Source: Salinivirgaceae bacterium (lineage in GTDB: Bacteria; Bacteroidota; Bacteroidia; Bacteroidales; SZUA-534). From it: a stretch of 33,211 nucleotides of DNA. The stretch is from assembly GCA_027858735.1 (NCBI GenBank), contig JAQICC010000323.1, positions 1-33,211 of the forward strand, written 5' to 3'. The position numbers were made by a program, and so were the translations under genes. A model generated the notes under the pieces. That model saw only the letters and a program-made list of their open reading frames with translations. It did not search any database and had not been told where the DNA came from. Positions 1 through 7,737 of this stretch are shown piece after piece (the first letter of the stretch is position 1; each line of letters starts with the position of its first letter).

Positions 1-42
1 TGAATGAATTTTGTTACAAATACAATCGTAGGTTTTTCGGAG

Positions 43-87
43 AAAAAATATTTGACAGACTATTAATAGCCTGTATACTAGGTCTGT
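43..87 (-). terminator. possible terminator after the sigma-factor pair
   Basis: Positions 55-60 (ACAGAC) and 82-87 (GTCTGT) are exact inverted repeats and the loop between them has some further pairing. Read on the minus strand the hairpin is followed, after a gap of about six bases, by a run of T (complement of the A run at 43-48). The gap before the T run makes this a weak call. It would close the sigma factor and partner transcript. Confidence 0.25.
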
Positions 88-111
88 AAATTTGGGTAAA
101 AAAGCGGATAG

Positions 112-573
112 TCATTTTACTTTTTCATAATTACCGGCTTCGAATTCATCAGCAATGTTTTTATAAAGAGCTTCTGATTCTGCACCTCGGGTAACAAATG
201 AGGGCTCCCATTTTTCGTAATAGTTCTGGTATAATTTGTCGGTACTTTGAAAATGATTTTTTATTGAATAGATTGCTGTGCCTGAAAATATGGTAATGGA
301 GGCTGCAGCCCAGTACCATTTATTTTGGAGATTTAGAATTCGACCCTCCCTTTTGTTAATATGAGAATCATGAATATTATTCAGCCGATCTCTAAAACTA
401 TCAACTTTAATTTCGTTGCTTATGGCCTTGTCTATTTCTTTTTGAAGTTCCAATTCATTTTTAAGTTCACTATTGTTTTTAATTTCCTCTTCAAACTGGC
501 GTTTCTTTTGAGTACTAGCATCGTTATAAAGGAAATTCAAAATCTTCCGGGTTTGCATTTCTGAGTTTTTCAT
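112..573 (-). CDS. membrane-anchored anti-sigma-like protein, probably truncated
   Basis: A 153-residue protein with a charged, helical N-terminus (about residues 1-60, rich in Glu, Lys and Asn), one predicted membrane segment around residues 86-102 and an outer part of about 50 residues. The N-terminus plus single membrane helix resembles the small partners encoded beside ECF sigma factors in Bacteroidota. The last residues (YKNIADEFEAGNYEKVK) look like the first helix of a tetratricopeptide repeat that is then cut off by TGA. I infer that longer relatives continue with TPR helices, so this copy may be truncated. No coding-like continuation is seen in the 111 bases that follow. The start lies 50 bases inside the end of the sigma gene, which suggests translational coupling. 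Direct anti-sigma activity is inferred, not shown. Confidence 0.6.
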   Translation of the reverse strand: MKNSEMQTRKILNFLYNDASTQKKRQFEEEIKNNSELKNELELQKEIDKAISNEIKVDSFRDRLNNIHDSHINKREGRILNLQNKWYWAAASITIFSGTAIYSIKNHFQSTDKLYQNYYEKWEPSFVTRGAESEALYKNIADEFEAGNYEKVK

Positions 574-1117
574 ATTCAGGATTTTCTTTAATTTTCTGGG
601 TTAAGTAACTTTTACATCTTTGTCTTTTAATTCTTACGAAACTTTCCGATGAATAGTTCATTCTCTTTTTAATCTGAGTTGCGTTAAAACCTTCCAATGT
701 GAGTGTAATAACTCTTCTGCACTCTTCATTTAATTTCTTAAATTCTTTAACAAAAAGCTTGTGTTTTTGGTCTTCAATAACCTGACTAAATTCCTTTTCA
801 TCAATTAGCTCGTATGCATTAATTGGTTCTTTAGTATAAGAACCAAAATTTCGTTCATTAGTTTGCAGAGCTCTCTTAGCAATAGAAATAATATAAGTCT
901 CCAATGTACAGGATAAAACAAGTTTTTTATTCAAAATTTGCCTGTAAAAAACCTCAAAGGCATCTTGCACTGACTCTTTAATATTATGATCGGAAGCATT
1001 TATACTTCTGCCATAATTTTCCAGATGACGGTACACCTTTTTGTAAACCGTACTTATAACTTTTTCATTTCCATTGAGTATTTCCGCAATTTTGTCAGCT
1101 CCCGGGAGTCTACTCAT
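524..1117 (-). CDS. ECF-type RNA polymerase sigma factor
   Basis: A 197-residue protein with the two-domain layout of sigma-70 family ECF factors. A region 2-like helical part lies at about residues 15-85 (including NIKESVQDAFEVFYRQIL), and a region 4-like helix-turn-helix lies at about residues 125-175, with LNEECRRVITLTLEGFNATQIKKRM followed by the recognition helix SSESFVRIKRQRCKSYL. The factor would direct RNA polymerase to a small regulon, probably under control of the membrane protein encoded by the overlapping downstream gene. The ATG at 1115-1117 is the only good start. Sequence divergence from textbook ECF groups is large, so the subgroup and stimulus are unknown. Confidence 0.8.
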   Translation of the reverse strand: MSRLPGADKIAEILNGNEKVISTVYKKVYRHLENYGRSINASDHNIKESVQDAFEVFYRQILNKKLVLSCTLETYIISIAKRALQTNERNFGSYTKEPINAYELIDEKEFSQVIEDQKHKLFVKEFKKLNEECRRVITLTLEGFNATQIKKRMNYSSESFVRIKRQRCKSYLTQKIKENPEYEKLRNANPEDFEFPL

Positions 1118-1278
1118 TTCATTAATTAATACATTTTTATAGCTAAACGTAATCAGTAAAATTAAAATATTTTTAAAAAAAGATAAAGTGTAATTTGTAA
1201 ATACCAGATAAACAGATGAATACGAAATTTTTTTTTTTGAAGTAAAAATAGAAGAAATTTAGTTATGTTAAACTATTT

Positions 1279-1941
1279 TTACCAATTAATTGAGGTTTTT
1301 TTATGCAATTCTAAATAATTGTTGGCTTTACTAAAATGGTTATTTCCGAAAAAACCACGCGCTGCTGAAAGTGGAGAAGGATGAACCGATTTTAATACGA
1401 GATGTTTATTTTTATCAATCATTTCAGCTTTTCTTTGTGCATACGCACCCCATAGTATAAATACCAAGTTTTCTTTTTGTTGGCCTAGTGTTTTAATTAC
1501 AGCATCGGTAAAGGTTTCCCAACCTTTTTTTTGATGCGAACCGGCTTTTTCTGCTTCAACCGTAAGTGTGGCATTTAGCAAAAACACACCTTGCTTAGCC
1601 CAACGACTTAAGTCGCTTGATTCTGCTACTGGATTACCCAAGTCGTTATTTATTTCTTTAAAAACATTACGTAACGAAGGTGGAAATTTAGCTCCATCTT
1701 CAACTGAAAAGCATAAGCCATGTGCCTGGCCAGGGCCATGATAAGGGTCTTGACCAATAATTACTACTTTAACCTTGTTGAATGGACATAAATTGAAGGC
1801 TCTGAAAATATTTTTCTCTGATGGGTATATGGTTTTGGATTGGTATTCAGATTTTACAAAGAGCATTAAATTTTTAAAGTATTCTTTTTCAAATTCAGGA
1901 TGTAATTTTTTTTTCCATGTCGATTCAATATTGATATTCAT
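1279..1941 (-). CDS. ung: uracil-DNA glycosylase, family 1
   Basis: A 220-residue enzyme that removes uracil from DNA as the first step of base excision repair. The water-activating motif GQDPYHGPGQAHGL is at residues 63-76 with catalytic Asp65. The DNA-intercalating motif HPSPLSAARGFFG begins at residue 187 and supplies the catalytic His. The FSVEDGAKFPPSLRNVFKE stretch and the LLNATLTVE segment are also typical of the family, and the length is as expected. The gene stands alone, with about 160 bases before the sigma gene start and about 200 bases upstream without a recognisable gene. This is an ordinary housekeeping gene. Confidence 0.97.
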   Translation of the reverse strand: MNINIESTWKKKLHPEFEKEYFKNLMLFVKSEYQSKTIYPSEKNIFRAFNLCPFNKVKVVIIGQDPYHGPGQAHGLCFSVEDGAKFPPSLRNVFKEINNDLGNPVAESSDLSRWAKQGVFLLNATLTVEAEKAGSHQKKGWETFTDAVIKTLGQQKENLVFILWGAYAQRKAEMIDKNKHLVLKSVHPSPLSAARGFFGNNHFSKANNYLELHKKTSINW

Positions 1942-2138
1942 GCTTTGAAATTATTGGTTCAGCGAATATAACTATTTAACAAGCATTTTAAATAAGAGAT
2001 AACTTTTTTTGAATTTTACATATGAATATTATAAATCTAATGTCTTTGAGTTTAGGGAAAACTCAAAATTATGGCAAAAATTTATTTTGAGGTGCTAGAG
2101 TGGGTAAATTCCCAAATTACGCATAGTATTTTTTTAGT

Positions 2139-2411
2139 CTAAAAAGGAAGAAATCTATCTCTAGTGCCTTGATTTGAACTTATAAATTTTTTAATTTTCC
2201 CATTTTTATTTTCTGCTTTAGCGTTAGTTGAACCATTATGAAAAAAATAATTGCAGATGTAATTTTGGTTTCTTTCAACAGTATAACTAAAGTTCATTAA
2301 TTCCTCTATATTTGATTCTTCTACATTTTCATACCATTTTAATAATCCTGCTTCTAAAATCAATTCATGTTTGCACAGTTTAGTAAAATTTGACAAAATT
2401 AATAGCAACAC
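2139..2411 (-). CDS. doubtful small hypothetical protein
   Basis: An open frame of 90 codons from a GTG at 2409-2411. The frame is open upstream for about 19 more codons to a TGA near the end of the lipoprotein gene, but contains no ATG. The translation is mixed and not low-complexity (for example EAGLLKWYENVEESNIEELM) and ends GTRDRFLPF. I recognise no family. It may be a real small protein, the tail of a decayed gene, or chance. The lack of an ATG and of a clear ribosome binding site argue against confident annotation. Confidence 0.25.
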   Translation of the reverse strand: MLLLILSNFTKLCKHELILEAGLLKWYENVEESNIEELMNFSYTVERNQNYICNYFFHNGSTNAKAENKNGKIKKFISSNQGTRDRFLPF

Positions 2412-2475
2412 TTTAAGATTATAAGGTTTAGATAATGAAAAAGATATGTGCTTTTTGTCAAATTTTATGAATCAA

Positions 2476-2838
2476 TCAGGCAAAGATAAAGTCTCCTTTT
2501 TCGTCCTCAATTAACTGAAAGTATTTGCTGTTTTCTTCAGCAAATTTCACTATGTCATCAAATGAATTAAAATTTTCGGCCTCAACATCTTCGTATAAAG
2601 CATCACAATAACTTCCAAAAGAAACAATTCCTTTAGATTCTTCCCATGCTTTACGCTCATCTAAGGAACTACTTTTTAAGGTTAATTTAATTGCCTCAGA
2701 ATAATCTTCTCCTGATTCAAAATAAACTATGCCACTTTTGCTTGACTCATCATTAATTTCTTCTAATTCAATCACTGATTTATCTTCACATGATAAAAAT
2801 GCAGCAAATATTACACTAATAACTATTATTTTTTTCAT
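2476..2838 (-). CDS. small secreted lipoprotein of unknown function
   Basis: A 120-residue protein with a classic lipoprotein signal: MKK, a hydrophobic stretch IIVISVIFAAFL, and the lipobox ending at Cys17 (LSC) followed by EDKS. The Asp/Glu-rich mature part (net acidic) has no recognised catalytic motif. It would be lipid-anchored in the cell envelope. No neighbour suggests a pathway. Function is unknown. Confidence 0.65.
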   Translation of the reverse strand: MKKIIVISVIFAAFLSCEDKSVIELEEINDESSKSGIVYFESGEDYSEAIKLTLKSSSLDERKAWEESKGIVSFGSYCDALYEDVEAENFNSFDDIVKFAEENSKYFQLIEDEKGDFIFA

Positions 2839-2864
2839 TATTTTTGTTAATTTATTCTTATACT

Positions 2865-2912
2865 CGCCTCACCTTCTGATTTCGAAGTCATAAATTGGGT
2901 GGGGCGTTTTTT
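2865..2912 (+). terminator. hairpin followed by T run, no gene upstream
   Basis: CGCCTCACC at 2865-2873 pairs with GGTGGGGCG at 2898-2906 (one G-U pair), with a further palindrome (GATTTCGAAGTC) in the loop, and six T follow at 2907-2912. On the plus strand this has terminator form, but no plus-strand gene precedes it. On the minus strand it lies just upstream of the lipoprotein gene, so it could instead be part of that gene's leader. Apart from this hairpin and the TetR operators, the 430 bases between 2839 and 3268 show nothing I can support. Confidence 0.4.
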
Positions 2913-3158
2913 CATTGTTCCCATCAGGAGATTTGCAATAAGCAAAACTGTTAGCATAACAATAACAGATTTATCCCCTATGTTCATATTATCCTTGATA
3001 ATACAAACACCTTTTAATTTAAATTATCAGAAATTTTCTTTTATCGTGTATCAAATAAATTTGGCACTGCAAAGAAAAAAACATGAAACACATCATAATA
3101 GTTACATTTTTTAACAATAAATTTTCATCAATTTATTAAAAACATCAGTATCACAATA

Positions 3159-3174
3159 TTAACCATTTGGTCAA
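3159..3174. promoter_or_regulatory. TetR-family operator, copy 1
   Basis: TTAACCATTTGGTCAA is an almost perfect palindrome of 16 bases. It matches, in opposite orientation, the second copy at 3226-3241. The pair brackets the probable promoter of the TetR gene that follows. Autorepression, with control of the downstream efflux operon, is inferred. Confidence 0.65.
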
Positions 3175-3185
3175 ACTTTTTAGTC

Positions 3186-3201
3186 TAATTATTTGGTTAA
3201 T
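3186..3201. promoter_or_regulatory. degenerate operator or half-site
   Basis: TAATTATTTGGTTAAT keeps the right half (TTTGGTTAA) of the flanking palindromes but has lost most of the left half. It lies between the two full sites, about 27 bases from the first and 40 from the second (start to start). It could help cooperative repressor binding or be a relic. Confidence 0.35.
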
Positions 3202-3225
3202 TCAAAAATATGTTTTTAATTTGTA

Positions 3226-3241
3226 TTGACCATTTGGTTAA
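3226..3241. promoter_or_regulatory. TetR-family operator, copy 2
   Basis: TTGACCATTTGGTTAA is the near-palindromic partner of the site at 3159-3174. It ends 27 bases before the ATG of the TetR gene, so repressor bound here would block transcription. The stretch after it repeats a related half unit twice (CTTTGATTAAA, then CTCTGATTAAA) up to the start codon, which could extend the binding region. Confidence 0.65.
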
Positions 3242-3268
3242 ACTCTTTGATTAAACTCTCTGATTAAA

Positions 3269-3880
3269 ATGACAAATAAAGAAAAACAAACAGAAGAAAT
3301 AATTGCCGAAGCAGCTCGCGAAGTGTTTGTTGAAAAAGGAATGGCCGGAGCTAGAATGCAAGAAATTGCCGATAAGGCGGGCATAAACAAAAGCCTTTTA
3401 CACTATTATTTTAGATCAAAAGACAAACTCTTTGACTTTGTATTTTCCAAAATAATGGGGAAAATTGGCGGTATGCTTCAGGGAATTATGCAAGAAGGCG
3501 TATCGATTGAAGATAAAATTGGAAAGTTTGTGGACACTTACACTGATCTTCTTTCTAAAAATCCGTTTCTACCAAATTTTATTTTTGGCGAAATAACCCG
3601 CAACCCTGATGGGTTAATTAAACGCTTTGCTAGTGCAGATATTAAACCTAATCAACTGTTAGATCCTTTACAGAGGCAATTAAATAAAGAAGGTTATACG
3701 ATTCATCCCCATGATTTTATATTAAATCTTTTGTCTATGGTAATTTTTCCAGTTGTGGCAAGGCCAATTGTCGAACGCATTTTTTTCGAAGGGGATCATA
3801 AAGCATATAAAGAATATCTACTTTCTCGCAAACTATCTATTGTTGATTTTGTGATGAAAGCCCTTCAAGGCTACAAATAG
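3269..3880 (+). CDS. TetR/AcrR-family transcriptional repressor
   Basis: A 203-residue regulator with the TetR N-terminal DNA-binding domain at about residues 8-55. Its helix-turn-helix reads MQEIADKAGINKSLLHYYF followed by RSKDKLF at residues 30-55, the most conserved signature of the family. The rest is an all-helical ligand-binding domain of normal length. It is the first gene of a plus-strand efflux operon and is preceded by two matching palindromic operators, so it very likely represses itself and the operon until an exported compound or related signal binds. The arrangement parallels the E. coli CecR (YbiH) and YbhGFSR locus. The ligand cannot be deduced. Confidence 0.9.
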   Translation: MTNKEKQTEEIIAEAAREVFVEKGMAGARMQEIADKAGINKSLLHYYFRSKDKLFDFVFSKIMGKIGGMLQGIMQEGVSIEDKIGKFVDTYTDLLSKNPFLPNFIFGEITRNPDGLIKRFASADIKPNQLLDPLQRQLNKEGYTIHPHDFILNLLSMVIFPVVARPIVERIFFEGDHKAYKEYLLSRKLSIVDFVMKALQGYK

Positions 3881-4054
3881 CAAAAAGGCCTTAATACTCA
3901 GACAAATTATTGGTACAATAAAATTAATGCAATGAATACTTCTAAGATCAAACACAAAAATGGGCATCAAAGTATTGATAGATGTATTTCTCTTGCAAAC
4001 AAACAACTAAATTATAACATGCCCATAGTTTTAAATATTATTATTAAATATATT

Positions 4055-5341
4055 ATGAAACGTATATTTCAAATTGCGAGATTATTTATAGTAGCGATGG
4101 TTTTATTTTTAAGTTTGAATGGTTTTGCACAGAACACCATTTCTTTACAAATGTGTCATGACAGCGCTACAGCAAACTTTCCGCTGGCTAACCAGAAAGC
4201 AAAACTGCAAGAAATTGATCAGCTTAAACTTGATAACCTCTCATCGAAATACTTTCCAAGTATAAACCTTGTAGGTAAAGCATCTTATCAGTCGGAGGTT
4301 GTATCAATATCAATCCCTATACCTGGAGTTTCGATACCTGAAATGCCAAAAGATCAATACTCGGCTAACATTGAAATTAACCAATTAATATATGATGGGG
4401 GCAATATTAAGGCTGCCAAAAACCTCAACCAGCAAAGCACGCTTGTTGAAGTGCAAAAGGTTGAAGTTGACATTTACAAGATAAAAGAACAAATTAACAA
4501 GCTTTACTTTCAGTGCCTATTGTTGCAAGAAAATCAAGGAATTCTTACCCTTATTCATGAAACTATCATTGAACAAAGAAAGGTTCTTTCTTCGGCAGTT
4601 AAACAGGGTATGGTTCTAGAATCGGAGCTTGATAACTTAAATGCAGAGCTACTAAGACTTGAACAACAAAGCATTGAACTTGAATCGGCTAGCGAACAAG
4701 TTATTAAAGCCATTGGTATTTTGGCTTGTATTGATATCGATAAGGATGCTGAATTGGCTGTTCCCTCGTTTAACAAAGATACCGAAGCTCAACTATTCAG
4801 ACCCGAGCATCAATTGTTTTTAAATCAAGCACAATTGCTCGATGCATCCATAGAATTAACACAGCGTAAAAGAATGCCAACCCTGGGCGCTTTTGCAAAT
4901 TTAGGTTATGGTAAGCCAGGGTATGACTTTTTTAACGCCGATTTACATGGTTTTTATATGGTAGGGGCACAATTTAAATGGAATATTTACGATTGGGGGC
5001 ATACCAAAAAAGAAAAACAACAATTGACCATTCAAAAATTAATTATCGAGGATAATAAGGATGCCTTTAATAAAAACTTAAACATATCGATTAACGAAAG
5101 TAAAAACCGCCAGCAAAAACTAAAGCAGTTAATTGTTAAAGACAGAGACATAATTGCACTTCAAGAAAAAATTAGCAAGCGCAGTGCCGATCAATTAAAA
5201 AATGGGACTAAAACCTCTGCTGATTATTTACGCGACTTAAATGCCGAAAAACAAGCAAGAATAAATTTAGAATCGCGAGAAATTCAACTCCTACAATCTC
5301 AAATCGATGAATTATCACTTTTAGGTTCAAACATATTTTAA
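4055..5341 (+). CDS. TolC-like outer-membrane efflux protein
   Basis: A 428-residue outer-membrane channel protein from the chosen ATG at 4055. It starts with a clear signal peptide (MKRIFQIARLF, a hydrophobic core, then GFAQ). An in-frame ATG at 3932 would add 41 residues in front of the signal peptide, so it is rejected. Two long coiled-coil segments, at about residues 130-230 and 325-410, and the repeated domain plan match the OEP family. Examples are NLGYGKPGYDFFNADLHGFY before a strand FKWNIYDWG, and the late helix TKTSADYLRDLNAEKQARINL. It would form the trimeric exit duct for the membrane-fusion protein and ABC transporter encoded just downstream. Confidence 0.9.
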   Translation: MKRIFQIARLFIVAMVLFLSLNGFAQNTISLQMCHDSATANFPLANQKAKLQEIDQLKLDNLSSKYFPSINLVGKASYQSEVVSISIPIPGVSIPEMPKDQYSANIEINQLIYDGGNIKAAKNLNQQSTLVEVQKVEVDIYKIKEQINKLYFQCLLLQENQGILTLIHETIIEQRKVLSSAVKQGMVLESELDNLNAELLRLEQQSIELESASEQVIKAIGILACIDIDKDAELAVPSFNKDTEAQLFRPEHQLFLNQAQLLDASIELTQRKRMPTLGAFANLGYGKPGYDFFNADLHGFYMVGAQFKWNIYDWGHTKKEKQQLTIQKLIIEDNKDAFNKNLNISINESKNRQQKLKQLIVKDRDIIALQEKISKRSADQLKNGTKTSADYLRDLNAEKQARINLESREIQLLQSQIDELSLLGSNIF

Positions 5342-5383
5342 ACAAAAAAACAACTGATTAACACGAATTTAAAACATACAATT

Positions 5384-6271
5384 ATGCATAAACTTATTAT
5401 TTTATTATCAATTGCTCTAATATTCGCAAGTTGCAACGACAATACTAATACAGCAGATGCCTACGGAAATTTTGAAGCTGACGAAACCATGGTATCGTCG
5501 GAAATGAGCGGGAAAATTCTATTGCTAAATATAGAGGAAGGTACTGTTATTAATAAAAACCAAACTATTGGGCTTATTGATACTATTATGCCAGCTCTAC
5601 AACTTAGTGAAATTGAGGCCCAACAAAACAGAATAATAGCCAATATGCAAAGTATTGAAGCACAATCGGCCATAATGACACAGCAAAAGGAGAACCTTAA
5701 AATTGACTTTGAGCGTTTAAACAACATGAAAGAGAGTGGTGCGGCAACTCAAAAACAATTGGATGATGTTTTGGGTGGTTTAAAAGTTATTGAAAAACAG
5801 ATAGAAGCTAGCTCTTCACAGAAATCGGCTATAGCCAAAGAGTTGAAAGTATTAAAAGCCAAAAAGCTTTTAATTGACGAACAATTAAACAAATGCAGAA
5901 TAATAAATCCTTTAACAGGGACCGTTCTGGAAAAATACGCAGAACAAGGCGAGATAACCGCAGCAGGGAAGCCGCTTTATAAAATAGCTGATATCGACAA
6001 TGTTATACTTCGTGCCTATGTATCGGGAGGTCAGTTGCACAAAGTTGAAAAAGGAAAATCGTGCAAGGTATTAATTGACAAAGGAGCTAAAGAATACCTG
6101 GAATTTACCGGTACAATTGCTTGGATATCGAGCAAAGCCGAATTTACGCCTAAAATTATACAAACTAAAGAAGAACGGGTAAGTATGGTTTACGCTGTAA
6201 AAATTAATGTGCCAAACGATGGCAGTATAAAAATTGGTATGCCTGGAGAGGTTGTTTTTAGTCTTCAGTAG
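5384..6271 (+). CDS. HlyD/YbhG-like membrane-fusion lipoprotein
   Basis: A 295-residue periplasmic adaptor anchored as a lipoprotein. The signal ends in the lipobox FASC with Cys17. A split biotinyl-lipoyl-like domain follows (DETMVSSEMSGKILLLNIEEG at about residues 32-55, and CRIINPLTGTVLEKYAEQGE further on), separated by a long coiled coil at about residues 70-165, then a beta-barrel domain. It would bridge the inner-membrane ABC-2 transporter to the TolC protein encoded 42 bases upstream. The last two codons, CAG TAG (Gln, stop), coincide with a heptad of the intergenic CAGTNNN repeat, so the end of this gene may have been set by arrival of the repeat. Confidence 0.9.
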   Translation: MHKLIILLSIALIFASCNDNTNTADAYGNFEADETMVSSEMSGKILLLNIEEGTVINKNQTIGLIDTIMPALQLSEIEAQQNRIIANMQSIEAQSAIMTQQKENLKIDFERLNNMKESGAATQKQLDDVLGGLKVIEKQIEASSSQKSAIAKELKVLKAKKLLIDEQLNKCRIINPLTGTVLEKYAEQGEITAAGKPLYKIADIDNVILRAYVSGGQLHKVEKGKSCKVLIDKGAKEYLEFTGTIAWISSKAEFTPKIIQTKEERVSMVYAVKINVPNDGSIKIGMPGEVVFSLQ

Positions 6272-6300
6272 GCAATCTTCAGTCTGCAGTCAAAAGTTCT
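6259..6300 (+). repeat. CAGTNNN heptad array at the adaptor gene end
   Basis: Six consecutive 7-base units in phase: TAGTCTT, CAGTAGG, CAATCTT, CAGTCTG, CAGTCAA, AAGTTCT. The stop codon of the membrane-fusion gene lies within the second unit. No inverted right arm is visible here, unlike at the other copies of the family in this window. The rest of the gap to 6396 holds nothing recognisable. Confidence 0.7.
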
Positions 6301-6395
6301 GGAATCATCTTTTGAATTCACAAAACACTATTCTATAGGCAGATCAAAGTCATCAATAAGCTTACAACAGAAACACTTATTTAAAAACAAATACA

Positions 6396-6734
6396 ATGAA
6401 AATAGTAAATTGGAAAAATCTGGAAATTATCGAAACACCTCATAAAATCGACGTAAGAAGATTATATGATCATAACAATGCACAGGTTATGCATATTAAT
6501 TTAAAACCAGGAGAAAGTTTAAAACCACATATTACTCCTGTCGATGTGTTTTTCTTTATTCTAGAAGGAACTACCGATGTGCAGGTAGGTGATGAAACTT
6601 TTAGGGTTGAAAAAGATAATTTGGTTGAAAGTCCGAAAGGAATTGTGCATTGTTTAGCAAATACAAGCGACAAAATAGCACGAATTATGGTTGTAAAAGC
6701 ACCAAAACCAACCAATAAAACAAAACTTTTGTAG
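6396..6734 (+). CDS. small single-domain cupin protein
   Basis: A 112-residue protein made of one cupin barrel. The first cupin motif is at about residues 38-60 (LKPGESLKPHITPVDVFFFILEGTTDVQVGDE) and the second at about residues 70-85 (VESPKGIVHCLAN). The usual HxH pair of motif 1 is reduced to one His (PHIT), while the Glu of the motif (ILEG) and the second-motif His (VHCL) are kept, so metal binding is possible but not assured. Its place between the adaptor and the ABC ATPases suggests co-transcription with the efflux genes, perhaps as a sensor or detoxifying enzyme. The substrate is unknown. Confidence 0.8.
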   Translation: MKIVNWKNLEIIETPHKIDVRRLYDHNNAQVMHINLKPGESLKPHITPVDVFFFILEGTTDVQVGDETFRVEKDNLVESPKGIVHCLANTSDKIARIMVVKAPKPTNKTKLL

Positions 6735-6788
6735 AATTTAGTGCAACTAGTTTTACTTGCAAATTGCAGTGGCAAAACAACAAACCAG

Positions 6789-6823
6789 AAACAAGCAACA
6801 AGCAACAAGTAACAAGCAACCAG
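6789..6823. repeat. CAACAAG heptad tandem repeat at a start codon
   Basis: Five 7-base units, AAACAAG, CAACAAG, CAACAAG, TAACAAG and CAACCAG, end one base before the ATG of the first ABC ATPase. They occupy the place where a ribosome binding site would be. The period is the same as for the CAGTNNN family but the unit differs. An A-rich leader of this kind could still favour translation starts in Bacteroidota, which rely little on Shine-Dalgarno pairing. Confidence 0.75.
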
Positions 6824-6824
6824 A

Positions 6825-7727
6825 ATGATACAAATAAACTCCATATCGAAATCGTACGGCGAAGTTCAAGCCCTTGATAATGTAAGTTTACAAGTAAATA
6901 AAAACGAGCTTTTCGGATTAATTGGCCCCGATGGTGCTGGAAAAACCACACTTTTTCGCATTTTAACAACTTTGCTTCTGCCCGACACTGGAAGTGCTCA
7001 ATTAGATGGTTTAAATGCAGTTAAAGATTTTAAAGCCATACGAAATGTTATTGGATACATGCCAGGAAGGTTCAGCCTTTACCAAGATTTAAGCGTAGAG
7101 GAAAATCTCAACTTTTTCGCCACCGTTTTTGATACTACTATTGAAGAAAATTACGATTTAATTGCTGACATCTACAAACAAATTGAACCTTTTAAAAAGC
7201 GTTTGGCAGGAAGACTTTCGGGTGGAATGAAGCAAAAGCTAGCCCTTTCTTGCGCTTTAATTCACAAACCCAAAGTTTTGATTCTTGATGAGCCAACTAC
7301 AGGCGTAGATGCTGTTTCTAGAATGGAGTTTTGGCAAATGCTAAAACGCCTTCAGGGAAAAGACATAACCATTTTAGTATCGACTCCCTACATGGACGAA
7401 GCAAGTTTATGTGACAGAGTCGCCTTAATTCAAAATGGTAACATTATGTCAATTAATACCCCTGATGGAATAATCGAACAATTCCCGAAAAAACTTCTTG
7501 CTATAACTGCACCAAATAAGTATAAGCTTATTTCTGATCTGCGCACCTATGAAAACGCTGGCACGGTATATCCATTTGGTGAATATGTGCATTTTACAGC
7601 AAAAAATAATGATCCCGATAGTAATGAACTAAAAGCCTATTTGTCATCAAAAGGGAATCAGGAGATTGAAATAGAGCCAACTGAGGCAAATATTGAAGAT
7701 TGTTTTATGCAGCTTATGAACGAATAA
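6825..7727 (+). CDS. ABC transporter ATP-binding protein (drug efflux)
   Basis: A 300-residue nucleotide-binding subunit. Walker A is GPDGAGKTT at residues 34-42, the ABC signature LSGGMKQ is at 131-137 and Walker B VLILDEP at 151-157. The usual His switch is replaced: the stretch after Walker B reads STPYMDEA where relatives have TTHYMDEA, so Pro occupies the position of the switch His. A C-terminal extension of about 80 residues follows the ATPase domain, as in CcmA/DrrA-type subunits. With the second ATPase encoded downstream it corresponds to the two halves of E. coli YbhF, so the pair would probably drive the two ABC-2 permeases as a heterodimer. The missing His suggests this half carries a degenerate site. 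Confidence 0.93.
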   Translation: MIQINSISKSYGEVQALDNVSLQVNKNELFGLIGPDGAGKTTLFRILTTLLLPDTGSAQLDGLNAVKDFKAIRNVIGYMPGRFSLYQDLSVEENLNFFATVFDTTIEENYDLIADIYKQIEPFKKRLAGRLSGGMKQKLALSCALIHKPKVLILDEPTTGVDAVSRMEFWQMLKRLQGKDITILVSTPYMDEASLCDRVALIQNGNIMSINTPDGIIEQFPKKLLAITAPNKYKLISDLRTYENAGTVYPFGEYVHFTAKNNDPDSNELKAYLSSKGNQEIEIEPTEANIEDCFMQLMNE

Positions 7728-7737
7728 TAACATCCCT

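Noticed and set aside
2899-3114. 71-codon plus-strand open frame
   Set aside because: Low-complexity AT-rich translation, overlaps the hairpin region and has no recognisable domain or ribosome binding site.
3932-4054. Upstream start of the TolC gene
   Set aside because: It would place 41 polar residues before a clear signal peptide, so the ATG at 4055 is preferred.
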